Source: Firm-04 sp045617625
GTDB lineage: Bacteria; Bacillota; Clostridia; Oscillospirales; Ruminococcaceae
DNA length: 64,000 nucleotides
Direction of reading: 5' to 3'
NCBI GenBank assembly: GCA_045617625.1
Contig: JAZLJA010000059.1
Location: 5,839 to 69,838 of the forward strand
Part shown: positions 7,003-14,735 of the stretch, in pieces
Position numbering within the stretch: the first letter of the stretch is position 1
Layout: each line of letters begins with the position of its first letter
Program-made: the position numbers and the translations under genes
Notes under the pieces: generated by a model
What the model saw: the letters and a program-made list of their open reading frames with translations, nothing else
Told to the model about the DNA's origin: nothing
Databases searched by the model: none

Positions 7003-8175
7003 TCACTGCGACAGTTCCGCCTCGATTTTCCGCGCCTGCGCGTTTTTCAGTCTTGCGTCGGCAAGTTCCGTCTCGTCCTGCAAGTTGATCGCGTCCCAGA
7101 CGACCGTCACATCGTCCTCGAATCCCGCACTGCGCAGCACGGCAGCACCGATTCTCTCCAGCACAGGCGAAAGCACCCTGCGGAAATATTCGAGTTCCGA
7201 GGTGAGAATATCCGCCTGCTGTGAGGACATTCTCTCCGTCGTTGACCACGAAAAACCGAGCAGAAACGGCGGAATCGAAAGCTTTGCAACGATTTGTTCG
7301 AGCAGCTGCCGCACAGGCACATTGGTGTCAAACAGTTGATTTTCCGCGCCGATGACTCTGATATCCACATCACCGACCGCGACAAAATCCTGCACCTCGC
7401 CGTATTCCGCCGCGTGAATACCGTTTGACCACGCATCGGCGATTTCCTTTGCGTGATGCTGTGCGAAAGCGGCAGAGCCCGCATCAGGGCGATATGTCAC
7501 GGCATATCGGACATTACCTGCGCGGTCGTAGTTTTGCCCGATGCACTCGAAAATGCGCAGCAAAATGCGTGAGATCGCAGGCAGACCGCGGAGCACCGAG
7601 ACACCGTAGATGCCGGCGGGCGGGGGCGAAAGTGCCGCAAACAGGATGTTTTCGGGGTGTGCGAGCGGCCTTGCGTCCTGATCGTTTTCGCTCCGCAGAT
7701 AGAATTTGCACGAAGCAGGTGAATCTGCACGAATGTCGAGGATTCTGGGATGTGCAGTCAGCAGGGCGATTGGGGCGTCGCTTTCTTCATCGCGGATGAG
7801 TTCGCCCACCGCATTGCCGTAGGTGAGCAGCGAGTCGAGCATCTGGTCGGCGAACGCTTGGAGCGAGCAGCCTGCCGCGTTGACGGGCACATGGTCGGCA
7901 AACCGTGTGAGCAATGCCTGCGCCTGCGGATTCTCGGTTTGCAGATGAAAGCCGCCGCAAAGTCTGACGATTTTTTGCAATGCCGCATCGACAACGGGCA
8001 CAGCGAATCGCAGCGCGTCATAGAGCTGCCATTCTGCGGGGGATGGGGGCGGCGGCGCACAAAGCGGTAACGTCTGAGCGGGTGACGGTGCGGCGCGTTT
8101 GGGAGCCATCAGCAGCGGAAACTCCGCATCAACGGGTTTTCGCTGCTTTTTTGGCGGATGAAAGGGTGAATGCAA
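7003..8175 (-). CDS. Phage portal protein
   Basis: This 390-residue protein would form the dodecameric ring at one capsid vertex through which DNA is pumped. A proline-rich N-terminus precedes the core. The core segments are YDALRFAVPVVDAALQKI, LLTYGNAVGELIRDE, HPENILFAAL and GIYGVSVLRGLPAISRILL. The diagnostic downstream block is IPPFLLGFSWSTTERMSSQQ followed by LEYFRRVLSPVLERIGAAVL, as in the portal clip/stem region. The start is TTG 8175 behind AAAGGAGG with 7-nt spacing. The gene lies 14 nt after terL. It is about the short end of the family, without an appended minor head domain. Confidence 0.85.
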   Translation of the reverse strand: MHSPFHPPKKQRKPVDAEFPLLMAPKRAAPSPAQTLPLCAPPPPSPAEWQLYDALRFAVPVVDAALQKIVRLCGGFHLQTENPQAQALLTRFADHVPVNAAGCSLQAFADQMLDSLLTYGNAVGELIRDEESDAPIALLTAHPRILDIRADSPASCKFYLRSENDQDARPLAHPENILFAALSPPPAGIYGVSVLRGLPAISRILLRIFECIGQNYDRAGNVRYAVTYRPDAGSAAFAQHHAKEIADAWSNGIHAAEYGEVQDFVAVGDVDIRVIGAENQLFDTNVPVRQLLEQIVAKLSIPPFLLGFSWSTTERMSSQQADILTSELEYFRRVLSPVLERIGAAVLRSAGFEDDVTVVWDAINLQDETELADARLKNAQARKIEAELSQ

Positions 8176-8189
8176 GACAAAGCCTCCTT

Positions 8190-9461
8190 TCAGGTTCCCG
8201 CATCAGCGTGTCGGGCAAGGGAAGCGACGAAAAAGGGTTCTTGTTCGGCGCGGTCGAGCACCGTGCTGACAAAATAGCGGATATCGTCCATAGCGTGATC
8301 GTTTTCCTTGACGGGTGCATCGACGCCTGCGTGTTCGTCCCACGAATAGAGGGAGAATTCGCGTAAGGTGTCTTTGCATTGGGGGCTGATGCGGATTTTC
8401 TCTCCGCGAATTGCGTCAGCGACGCGGTGGATGCCGCTCAGCACATCATTTTTTGCAGGCACCACGGTGAATTTGCCGTGTCTGCGGATGCAGGTGATGA
8501 AGCTTGCGGCGGAGGGGTCAACCACAATCTGTTCGATGGGCAGGTCGCCTGCGAGGGCAGCGAGGGCGAGATAGTGTTCCTCATCCGTTTTGGGGCAGCC
8601 GACTTTCCGCGCATCGTAATAGGATTCCGCGATACGGTACCAGCAATCATGGCAAAGACCCCAAAGCCCAAACGAGGCGGGATTCATCGTACCGTAATCG
8701 CAGGAGATCACAAATCGCACACAGGGTTCGGGCGGGAGCGCGATGTGTCGGTCAGGGGAAAACATGGGATAGACAAGACCTTGTGCGGCAGTCCAGATGC
8801 CTTTGATGTACCTGTCGTAGAATGCGCCGTCGTAGAGCCGTTCATAGCGTGCGCGGATGGCAGGGGTGAGGGCAGCGTTATCCTCCATGGTGAAGTGCAG
8901 ATAGAGGGCATTTTTCTGCTTTGCCATGAGGATCCATTCACGATAGAACCAGTGGGAGGGCTTATCGGGGTTGCAGGAAAACCAGATCTTGGAATGCGGC
9001 ACGGAGCATCTTGCGAGTGCCTGTTCCACGAAGGATTTGGGCATGAGCGCAACTTCATCGAGCAGCAGCCCTGCGAGGGTGATGCCCTGAATGAGTGCGG
9101 CAGAGCTTTCATCCTTGCCGCCGAAGCAGTAAAAACGGTTTGTGTGCCCGCCGATGGAAATATCGAGAAAGCCTTTGGAGGGTTTGTCCGTCACCTGAAA
9201 TCCGAGCAGAGAAAGCTGCTGCATGAGGGGCGTGACGAGATTGCGGCGCAGAGCCGTGAGGGTTTTGCCGCAAAGCGCGAAGGTCTGCTGATGGAATTTG
9301 GAGGAAGCCCAGATCACAAACCCGAGGGCGAGGGCAGTGGTCTTGCCCGAGCGAATGGCGCCGTCGCAGATGATGGCGTCAAAGTGTTTGGTGTCGGGCT
9401 GCATCCACCAGTTCAGCACTCTTCTCTGCTTGGCGGAAAAGGGGAGCGGGGTCAAGGTCAT
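8190..9461 (-). CDS. terL: Phage terminase large subunit
   Basis: This 423-residue packaging motor has an ATPase domain followed by an RNase H-like nuclease. Walker A GAIRSGKT is at residues 34-41 and Walker B LLLDE at about 132-136, with a downstream SCNPDKPSHWFYREW coupling region. Nuclease acidic positions are seen in VISCDYGTMNPASFG, QIVVDPSAASF and NDHAMDDIRYFV, so both activities appear intact. The family resembles XtmB/Terminase_3. ATG 9461 is chosen because MTLTPLPFSAKQRRVL starts the conserved region and GGAGG is upstream, giving an 83-nt overlap with the small subunit gene. Confidence 0.92.
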   Translation of the reverse strand: MTLTPLPFSAKQRRVLNWWMQPDTKHFDAIICDGAIRSGKTTALALGFVIWASSKFHQQTFALCGKTLTALRRNLVTPLMQQLSLLGFQVTDKPSKGFLDISIGGHTNRFYCFGGKDESSAALIQGITLAGLLLDEVALMPKSFVEQALARCSVPHSKIWFSCNPDKPSHWFYREWILMAKQKNALYLHFTMEDNAALTPAIRARYERLYDGAFYDRYIKGIWTAAQGLVYPMFSPDRHIALPPEPCVRFVISCDYGTMNPASFGLWGLCHDCWYRIAESYYDARKVGCPKTDEEHYLALAALAGDLPIEQIVVDPSAASFITCIRRHGKFTVVPAKNDVLSGIHRVADAIRGEKIRISPQCKDTLREFSLYSWDEHAGVDAPVKENDHAMDDIRYFVSTVLDRAEQEPFFVASLARHADAGT

Positions 9462-9957
9462 CAAGGTCGTTCGCCTCCTCAGATGGAACACTCAGGGCAG
9501 AGAGCAAAGCGGCAGCGGCTGCCGAAGAATCGGCGGCGGAAGCGCATTCAAGGAGTTTTTCGAGGGCTTTCTGCCTGTCAAACAGCTTGATCTCGATGCC
9601 GCCGCCCTTGACGCGTTTCAGTTCGGAGATCTGAAAGAGGTCGAGAGCGTCGAGTTGTTCCTGCGATGGCAGATCTTCCGCAAAAGCGAGCTTGACGATA
9701 TCCTTTGCCGAGCCGAATGCGAGACGGGAAAGTCCGGTCAGCACGAGGGTCTGCATAGGCAAAGCAGGTTTTGCGGCAAGCTGAGAGAGATAGGAGCGGC
9801 AGCTTGGGGTTTGGAGCAGCGCGAGGGCGTCCTCAGCGGCAGAATCCGGGGGGAATCCGGCAGCGAGGGCGGCTTCGCAGGGGTTGCCGAGGAGGAGGTA
9901 GTATCGGCAGAAGTTGTGTCGCTGGAGCTGGGAGATGCGGGGTGACTGCGAGCCCAT
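9379..9957 (-). CDS. terS: Phage terminase small subunit
   Basis: This 192-residue protein resembles the Terminase_2/XtmA family, which recognises phage DNA and regulates the large subunit. The N-terminal helix-turn-helix reads HNFCRYYLLLGNPCEAALAAGF and continues to ALALLQTPSCRSYL, the classic pattern of F-x2-Y-L, N-x2-EAA-x2-AGF and LL-x-P. The C-terminal half is alanine-rich and helical, suited to oligomerisation and TerL contact. The start is ATG 9957, after AAAGGCGG. It is the first gene of the minus-strand phage module; no upstream repressor or integrase is present. Confidence 0.85.
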   Translation of the reverse strand: MGSQSPRISQLQRHNFCRYYLLLGNPCEAALAAGFPPDSAAEDALALLQTPSCRSYLSQLAAKPALPMQTLVLTGLSRLAFGSAKDIVKLAFAEDLPSQEQLDALDLFQISELKRVKGGGIEIKLFDRQKALEKLLECASAADSSAAAAALLSALSVPSEEANDLDDLDPAPLFRQAEKSAELVDAARHQTL

Positions 9958-10110
9958 AGGAGAGAAACACCGCCTTTCAAACAGAATGAAGTGGATGTGT
10001 GTGGTGGGATGAAAACGCAGCTGCGGAGAGAGAAGCGTAAGCGTTTTCAAGCATGGAGCGGAAGTGCGATTTTTTTGCATGGGGCGGTGCAAGATTCAAA
10101 AAAGGAAAAT

Positions 10111-10150
10111 AAAAAAACGGCATTCTGCACATACTGCGTGCAAAATGCCG
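10111..10150 (-). terminator. Rho-independent terminator upstream of terS
   Basis: On the minus strand the stem CGGCATT/AATGCCG with additional inner GCAC/GTGC pairs is followed by TTTTTTTATTTT. No gene lies upstream on that strand before pheS, so it may insulate or attenuate transcription entering the phage module. Confidence 0.7.
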
Positions 10151-10187
10151 TACAAGATTCGCTGATATAACGGATTGAGAGAGCGTT

Positions 10188-10236
10188 GTGCCTGCGGCGC
10201 ATTCGTAATGGGTCGCTGACACTTTTGAATCCCATG
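10188..10236. repeat. Dispersed repeat fragment, copy F
   Basis: It carries the 16-mer as GTGCCTGCGGCGCATT (10188-10203), inverted relative to copies C and G, followed by GTAATGGG and TTGAATCCCAT segments shared with copy C. With copy C it brackets the phage module as an inverted pair. Confidence 0.5.
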
Positions 10237-10266
10237 ATAAGACATACCCCTTTTTGCATCTTCTTC

Positions 10267-10295
10267 TTGACATTTTCCCCAATTTGCGCTATACT
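10267..10295 (+). promoter_or_regulatory. Sigma-A promoter of pheST
   Basis: TTGACA (10267-10272), a 17-nt spacer and TATACT (10290-10295) lie about 50 nt before pheS. The leader is too short for a T-box. Confidence 0.8.
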
Positions 10296-10345
10296 ATAAG
10301 ATGTATGCAATCCACAGAATACGATTTCCAGAGAGGATGAATCAC

Positions 10346-11371
10346 ATGGACGAGCAAATCAAAGCGATGCAGGCGGAAATCGAAGCCGCTGCCGCATCTA
10401 TCTCCGATTCCAAAGAGATGTATCTGCTCCGTAAGCAGTATCTCGATAACAAAACAGGCAAGATCTCCGCGCTGATGAAAAATATGCGCGACCTGCCCCC
10501 CGAAGAACGCCCCGCTTTCGGCAAAGTCGTCAACGTGCTCAAAGACTGGGCGCTCTCGTTCTTCACCGAACAGGATGCACGCCTCAAAGCCGAGGAGCTC
10601 GCAAAGAAAAATGCCGCCGAGCAGATCGACGTCACTATGCCCGCTTCAAAGCATCTTTGCGGCGCACTTCACCCCCAGACTCTCATCGCCAACGAACTGA
10701 TCGACATTTTCGCCGGCATGGGCTTCACCATTTTTGAGGGCCCCGAAATCGAAAACGATTACTATAACTTCACCGCCCTCAATACCCCAAAAGATCACCC
10801 CGCACGCGATATGCAGGATACGTTCTATGTCTCGGAGGAATTCCTGCTCCGTACACAGACTTCGGCAGGACAGATCCGTGTCATGGAAAATGCGCAGCCG
10901 CCCATCAAGATCCTTTCTCCGGGCAAGGTGTTCCGCTCCGATGACGATGCCACACACTCCCCGATGTTCTCGCAGATGGAGGGTCTTGTGGTCGATAAGG
11001 GCATCACGCTTTGCGATTTGCAGGGTATGCTCGATGTGTTTGCTCAGAATATCTTCGGGCAAAACGTCAAGACCCGTCTGCGCCCCTCCTATTTCCCGTT
11101 CACCGAACCCTCCGTGGAGGTGGATGTGAGCTGCTTTGCCTGTGGCGGAAAAGGCTGCCGTTTGTGCAAGGATACAGGCTGGATCGAAGTGCTCGGCGCA
11201 GGCATGGTCAACCGTCATGTGCTCGAAAACTGCGGTCTCGACCCCGATGTCTATACGGGATTTGCCTTCGGCATGGGCATTGAACGTATCGCAATGCTGA
11301 AATACGGCATCCCGAATATCAAAATGCTGTTTGAATCCGATGTCCGCGTGCTGGAACAGTTCAGAGGATAA
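10346..11371 (+). CDS. pheS: Phenylalanine-tRNA ligase alpha subunit
   Basis: This is the catalytic subunit of the (alpha-beta)2 enzyme that charges tRNA-Phe. At 341 residues it matches the family. An N-terminal coiled coil (about residues 1-90) is followed by the class II core: motif 1 around HPQTLIANELIDIFAGMGF, motif 2 (KVFRSDDDATHSPMFSQMEG) and motif 3 (GFAFGMGIERIAML) near the C-terminus. FTEPSVEVDVSCFACGGKGC carries a four-Cys cluster usual for this group. ATG 10346 gives MDEQIKAM with GAGAGG upstream; in-frame ATG codons further 5' lack a binding site. It is cotranscribed with pheT, about 100 nt downstream. Confidence 0.97.
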   Translation: MDEQIKAMQAEIEAAAASISDSKEMYLLRKQYLDNKTGKISALMKNMRDLPPEERPAFGKVVNVLKDWALSFFTEQDARLKAEELAKKNAAEQIDVTMPASKHLCGALHPQTLIANELIDIFAGMGFTIFEGPEIENDYYNFTALNTPKDHPARDMQDTFYVSEEFLLRTQTSAGQIRVMENAQPPIKILSPGKVFRSDDDATHSPMFSQMEGLVVDKGITLCDLQGMLDVFAQNIFGQNVKTRLRPSYFPFTEPSVEVDVSCFACGGKGCRLCKDTGWIEVLGAGMVNRHVLENCGLDPDVYTGFAFGMGIERIAMLKYGIPNIKMLFESDVRVLEQFRG

Positions 11372-11472
11372 AGCGCGGAATCTCATTTCATGGCGGTTTG
11401 ATCGCGCACACATTTCTCTGCGATGAACCACCGCCCCTGAAAGACTCTATACACAGAAAGGAATCATTCATT

Positions 11473-13902
11473 ATGCTGGTACCACTTAGCTGGCTGAAAG
11501 AATATGTTGATATCCAGGTCACACCGCAGGAATTGCAGACAAAACTGTTCGACTGCGGCTTTGAAGTCGAAACGCTGACACAGCTCGGCGGCGAGATCGA
11601 CGGCGTTGTTGTCGGTCAGGTCACTGCGTGTGAGCCCATTCCCGAAACGCATCTCCATGTCTGTCAGGTCAACTGCGGCGACAAGGGCGAATTTCAGATC
11701 TGCTGCGGCGCGGATAACGTCAGAACCGGCGGCAAATATCCCGTTGCACTCGTGAACGCTACCGTTTATGCCACTGCAAAAGACCATGTCACCATCGAGG
11801 GCACCATGAAAATCAAAAAGGGCAAGCTCAAAGGGTTCGATTCCCACGGTATGCTTTGCTCCGGCACCGAGATCGGTCTGAACGAGGATCTTTACGCAGG
11901 TGCAGGCTATAACGGGCTGCTCGTGCTGCCCGATGATGCGCCGCTTGGTGCGGATATCAAACCGCTGGTCGGGCTCGATGACTGGATGTACGATATCTCC
12001 ATCACCGCAAACCGCCCCGACTGTCAGTCGATTCTGGGCATTGCACGCGAGGTCGCCGCGACGCTTGGTCAGCCCCTCAAAATGCCCGCAACCGACTTCC
12101 ATACCGATGGCACAAAACTCGACGGGTTCAAGGTCAGCGTCGATGCACAGGATCTGTGCCCCCGCTATCAGGCACATTACGTCAGAAATATCAAAATGGG
12201 CGAATCCCCTGCGTGGATGCGCCGCCGTCTCGCACTGGTCGGCATCCGCTCCATTTCCAATATCGTGGACATCACCAACTATGTCCTGAAAGAGATCGGT
12301 CAGCCCATGCACGCGTTTGATCTGCGCGATCTCGAAGGCAATGAGATCATCGTGCGCCGCGCAAAACAGGACGAGCCCATCGTCACCCTCGACGAAAAGG
12401 AATTCAAGCTGAATCCCGCAAACCTCGTCATCTGCGACGGCAAAAAACCCGTCGCCCTTGCAGGCATCATGGGCGGTCTTAACTCCGAGATCAAGGCTGA
12501 CACCGCCGATGTCGTGTTTGAAGCAGCAAAATTCGCACGCGATAATGTCCGCCGCACCGCAAGAGCACTCGGTCAGCATTCCGACAGCTCCTCGCGCTTT
12601 GAAAAGGGCATCGACGAATATACCACGCAGCTTGGCATGAAGCGTGCCCTCCACCTCATCGACGAACTGGGCTGCGGCACCGTCACCGACGGCGCATTTG
12701 CCGTCACAACAGGCAATTCGCTCGAACGCCGCAAGCTGACTGTCTCCATCAAAAAGGTCATGTCCCTGCTCGGCATCGAGATCCCGCAGGCTGACATTCT
12801 CCGCATCATGCAGAATCTCGATTTTGCACCCGTCATCAGCGGCGACAGCCTCTCCATCGAGATCCCCTCTTACCGTGAGGACATCGAAAACGCCCCCGAC
12901 ATCGCCGAAGAACTCATCCGTATGTACGGCTATGACCACATTCAGCCGACGTTCCTCGCACAGGCATCGGTCACAAGCGGCGGCAGAAACACGCAGCAGA
13001 GTGCCCTCATGAAGCTGAAAAATACCCTCTGCGCACAAGGGCTTTACGAAACCGTTCACTACTCGTTCTATTCGCAGAAAGATCTTGATATGCTCCGCAT
13101 CGCGGAGGATGCAAAGGAACGTAAGGCGATCCGCATTCTCAACCCCATTTCCGAGGATCTCTCCATCATGCGCACCATGCTCGCCCCCTCGATGGTCAAT
13201 GCGTTCATCCGCAACATTCGCCGCGGCAACGACGCAGGCAGACTGTTCGAGGTCGCAAAGCTGTTCATTCCCGAGGAGCTGCCCCTCACCAAAGAGCCTG
13301 AGGAGCGCGAATCCCTCTGCATCGGCTTGTTTGACAGCAAGCTGAGCTTCTTCGACGGCAAAGCCGTACTGGAAGCGATCGCAGATGTGTTCCGTCTGGA
13401 GTTCGTTTATAAAAAGCCCGAAGCTGCTTCCAAATACCCGTTCCTGCATCCCGGCATGAGTGCTGTGGTCTCCCTCGACGGCAAGGAAATCGGCTGGCTC
13501 GGTATGCTCGCGCACGACCTGACCGATACGCTCATCCCCGAACACGCGGCGTTCCTCGCAGAACTCGATCTCACTGCCCTGCGCCCGTATCTGACGAAGG
13601 AACTGCGCTTCGCGGCACTGCCGAAATTCCCCGTCATTCAGCGCGATATCGCTTTGCTCGTGGATGCCGACGTCACCTGCGGTGCGCTCATCGACACCAT
13701 GAAAGCCGCCTGCAAGTCGCTTGACCGCGTGGAACTGTTCGACGTTTATCGCGGTGAGCAGATCGCAGAAGGCAAGCAGTCTCTGGCATTTTCGCTCTGG
13801 TTCCGCGGCGATGACCATGCGTTCACCGATGCGGAAGTCGATGCGTTTGTGGCAAAGATCCTGAAAAATCTCGGCAAACAGTTTGAGATCGCTCAGCGAT
13901 AA
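11473..13902 (+). CDS. pheT: Phenylalanine-tRNA ligase beta subunit
   Basis: This is the 809-residue tRNA-binding and editing subunit. Order of domains: N-terminal LVPLSWLKEYVDI, an OB-fold tRNA-binding domain (about 40-150, VVVGQVTACEPIPET), and the B1/B5 region with ISITANRPDCQSILGIAREVA. The B3/B4 editing domain follows, containing DITNYVLKEIGQPMHAFDL and ALAGIMGG. A catalytic-like class II fold comes next, and finally a C-terminal FDX-ACB anticodon-binding domain (FPVIQRDIALLVDADVT). ATG 11473 follows GAAAGGAATC. Length and domain order are standard; nothing appears broken. A strong terminator follows 18 nt after the stop. Confidence 0.97.
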   Translation: MLVPLSWLKEYVDIQVTPQELQTKLFDCGFEVETLTQLGGEIDGVVVGQVTACEPIPETHLHVCQVNCGDKGEFQICCGADNVRTGGKYPVALVNATVYATAKDHVTIEGTMKIKKGKLKGFDSHGMLCSGTEIGLNEDLYAGAGYNGLLVLPDDAPLGADIKPLVGLDDWMYDISITANRPDCQSILGIAREVAATLGQPLKMPATDFHTDGTKLDGFKVSVDAQDLCPRYQAHYVRNIKMGESPAWMRRRLALVGIRSISNIVDITNYVLKEIGQPMHAFDLRDLEGNEIIVRRAKQDEPIVTLDEKEFKLNPANLVICDGKKPVALAGIMGGLNSEIKADTADVVFEAAKFARDNVRRTARALGQHSDSSSRFEKGIDEYTTQLGMKRALHLIDELGCGTVTDGAFAVTTGNSLERRKLTVSIKKVMSLLGIEIPQADILRIMQNLDFAPVISGDSLSIEIPSYREDIENAPDIAEELIRMYGYDHIQPTFLAQASVTSGGRNTQQSALMKLKNTLCAQGLYETVHYSFYSQKDLDMLRIAEDAKERKAIRILNPISEDLSIMRTMLAPSMVNAFIRNIRRGNDAGRLFEVAKLFIPEELPLTKEPEERESLCIGLFDSKLSFFDGKAVLEAIADVFRLEFVYKKPEAASKYPFLHPGMSAVVSLDGKEIGWLGMLAHDLTDTLIPEHAAFLAELDLTALRPYLTKELRFAALPKFPVIQRDIALLVDADVTCGALIDTMKAACKSLDRVELFDVYRGEQIAEGKQSLAFSLWFRGDDHAFTDAEVDAFVAKILKNLGKQFEIAQR

Positions 13903-13920
13903 TCATAACCCGATACAGCA

Positions 13921-13964
13921 ATCCCCGCCCGATATCCTTGCGGTGTCAGGCGGGGATTTTTGTT
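13921..13964 (+). terminator. Terminator of pheST
   Basis: ATCCCCGCC and GGCGGGGAT arms are followed by TTTTTGTTTT. The hairpin overlaps the 3' end of the truncated dpaA reading frame on the other strand. Confidence 0.85.
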
Positions 13965-14581
13965 TTGTGATGCGGTTTCCCCTCGCGGCATTGCGCCCAC
14001 GCAAGGTCAGAAAACCGCCGCGCCGCGACTGTCACCTGCGCACCCAATCCGCACAGCCGCGGCACAAGCGCACGGCTCAATCGCCCCGCCCCCAGAATCA
14101 GGCAGGGCAGCCCGTGCAATGTGACCGGCAATTCCTGCATCGCAATCTGAATGGCACCCTCGGCGGTCGGCACCGCATTGCGCACCGCAAATGCTTCGTC
14201 CTCTGCATAATCCGTCACACGCAGCCCCACCGCCCCGATACGCCTGCGCACACGCTCTGTGATGCGTCCGCCAAGCACACAGCCGCCCTGACGCACACGC
14301 GGCAGCACATCGGAAAGCGCAAGCGGCGTGCGGCTGTAAGGCGCAGGGAGCACCTCATCCTCATCGGCAGCAGGCATCGGTAAAATCAACGCATCTGCTT
14401 CATCTTTCAGCTCCGCGATTTGTTTCGCATCCACACCGCACGGCAAATCGGGGATGCCGCTGTCAAACCCCAGCAGCGTCACCGCAAACGACTTCGCAAG
14501 CGTTTCCGCCGCGTATATCTGGCGCAGATCGCCGCCCGCCACCACCAAATGCAGTCTGTTCTCCACTGTGAGATCCTGCAT
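13946..14581 (-). pseudogene. dpaA: 3'-truncated dipicolinate synthase subunit A
   Basis: DpaA works with DpaB to make dipicolinic acid for spore cores. The visible 211 residues begin MQDLTVENRLHLVVAGGDLR after ATG 14581 and AAAGGAGTG. They include the N-terminal domain (LPMPAADEDEVLPAPYS, VLGGRITE) and then the Rossmann start GLPCLILGAGRLSRAL and VTVAARRFSDLAWAQC. After that the frame reads REGKPHHKTKIPA and stops inside the pheT terminator. About the last third expected for a full-length protein of near 290 residues is missing, and no dpaB follows. It is probably a non-functional relic, although its start signals are intact. Confidence 0.7.
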
Positions 14582-14680
14582 CTGCCTCACTCCTTTGTTG
14601 CTCGATCTCTTTGATTTCGGCTTTGCTCCAAAGCCCTCTGTATGGTATGCGAAACATGACGAATCGGTGCGAAACAATAT

Positions 14681-14717
14681 CAAAAAACGCCCCTCACGCT
14701 TCTGCGAAAGGGACGTT
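14681..14717 (-). terminator. Terminator of the sugar dehydratase gene
   Basis: A stem of about 13 bp (arms ACGTCCCTTTCGC and GCGTGAGGGGCGT, with wobble pairs) is followed on the minus strand by TTTTTTG. Confidence 0.75.
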
Positions 14718-14735
14718 TTTACGTCATTATCAGAA

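Noticed and set aside
9977..10282. Minus-strand frame of about 100 codons upstream of terS
   Set aside because: It runs through the terminator hairpin and repeat copy F, without a ribosome binding site; composition is not protein-like.
10296..10345. T-box leader upstream of pheS
   Set aside because: Only about 40-50 nt lie between the promoter and the start codon, too short for a T-box.
11464..13818. A 784-codon open frame on the minus strand opposite pheT
   Set aside because: Antisense artefact of GC-rich third positions; pheT is complete on the plus strand.
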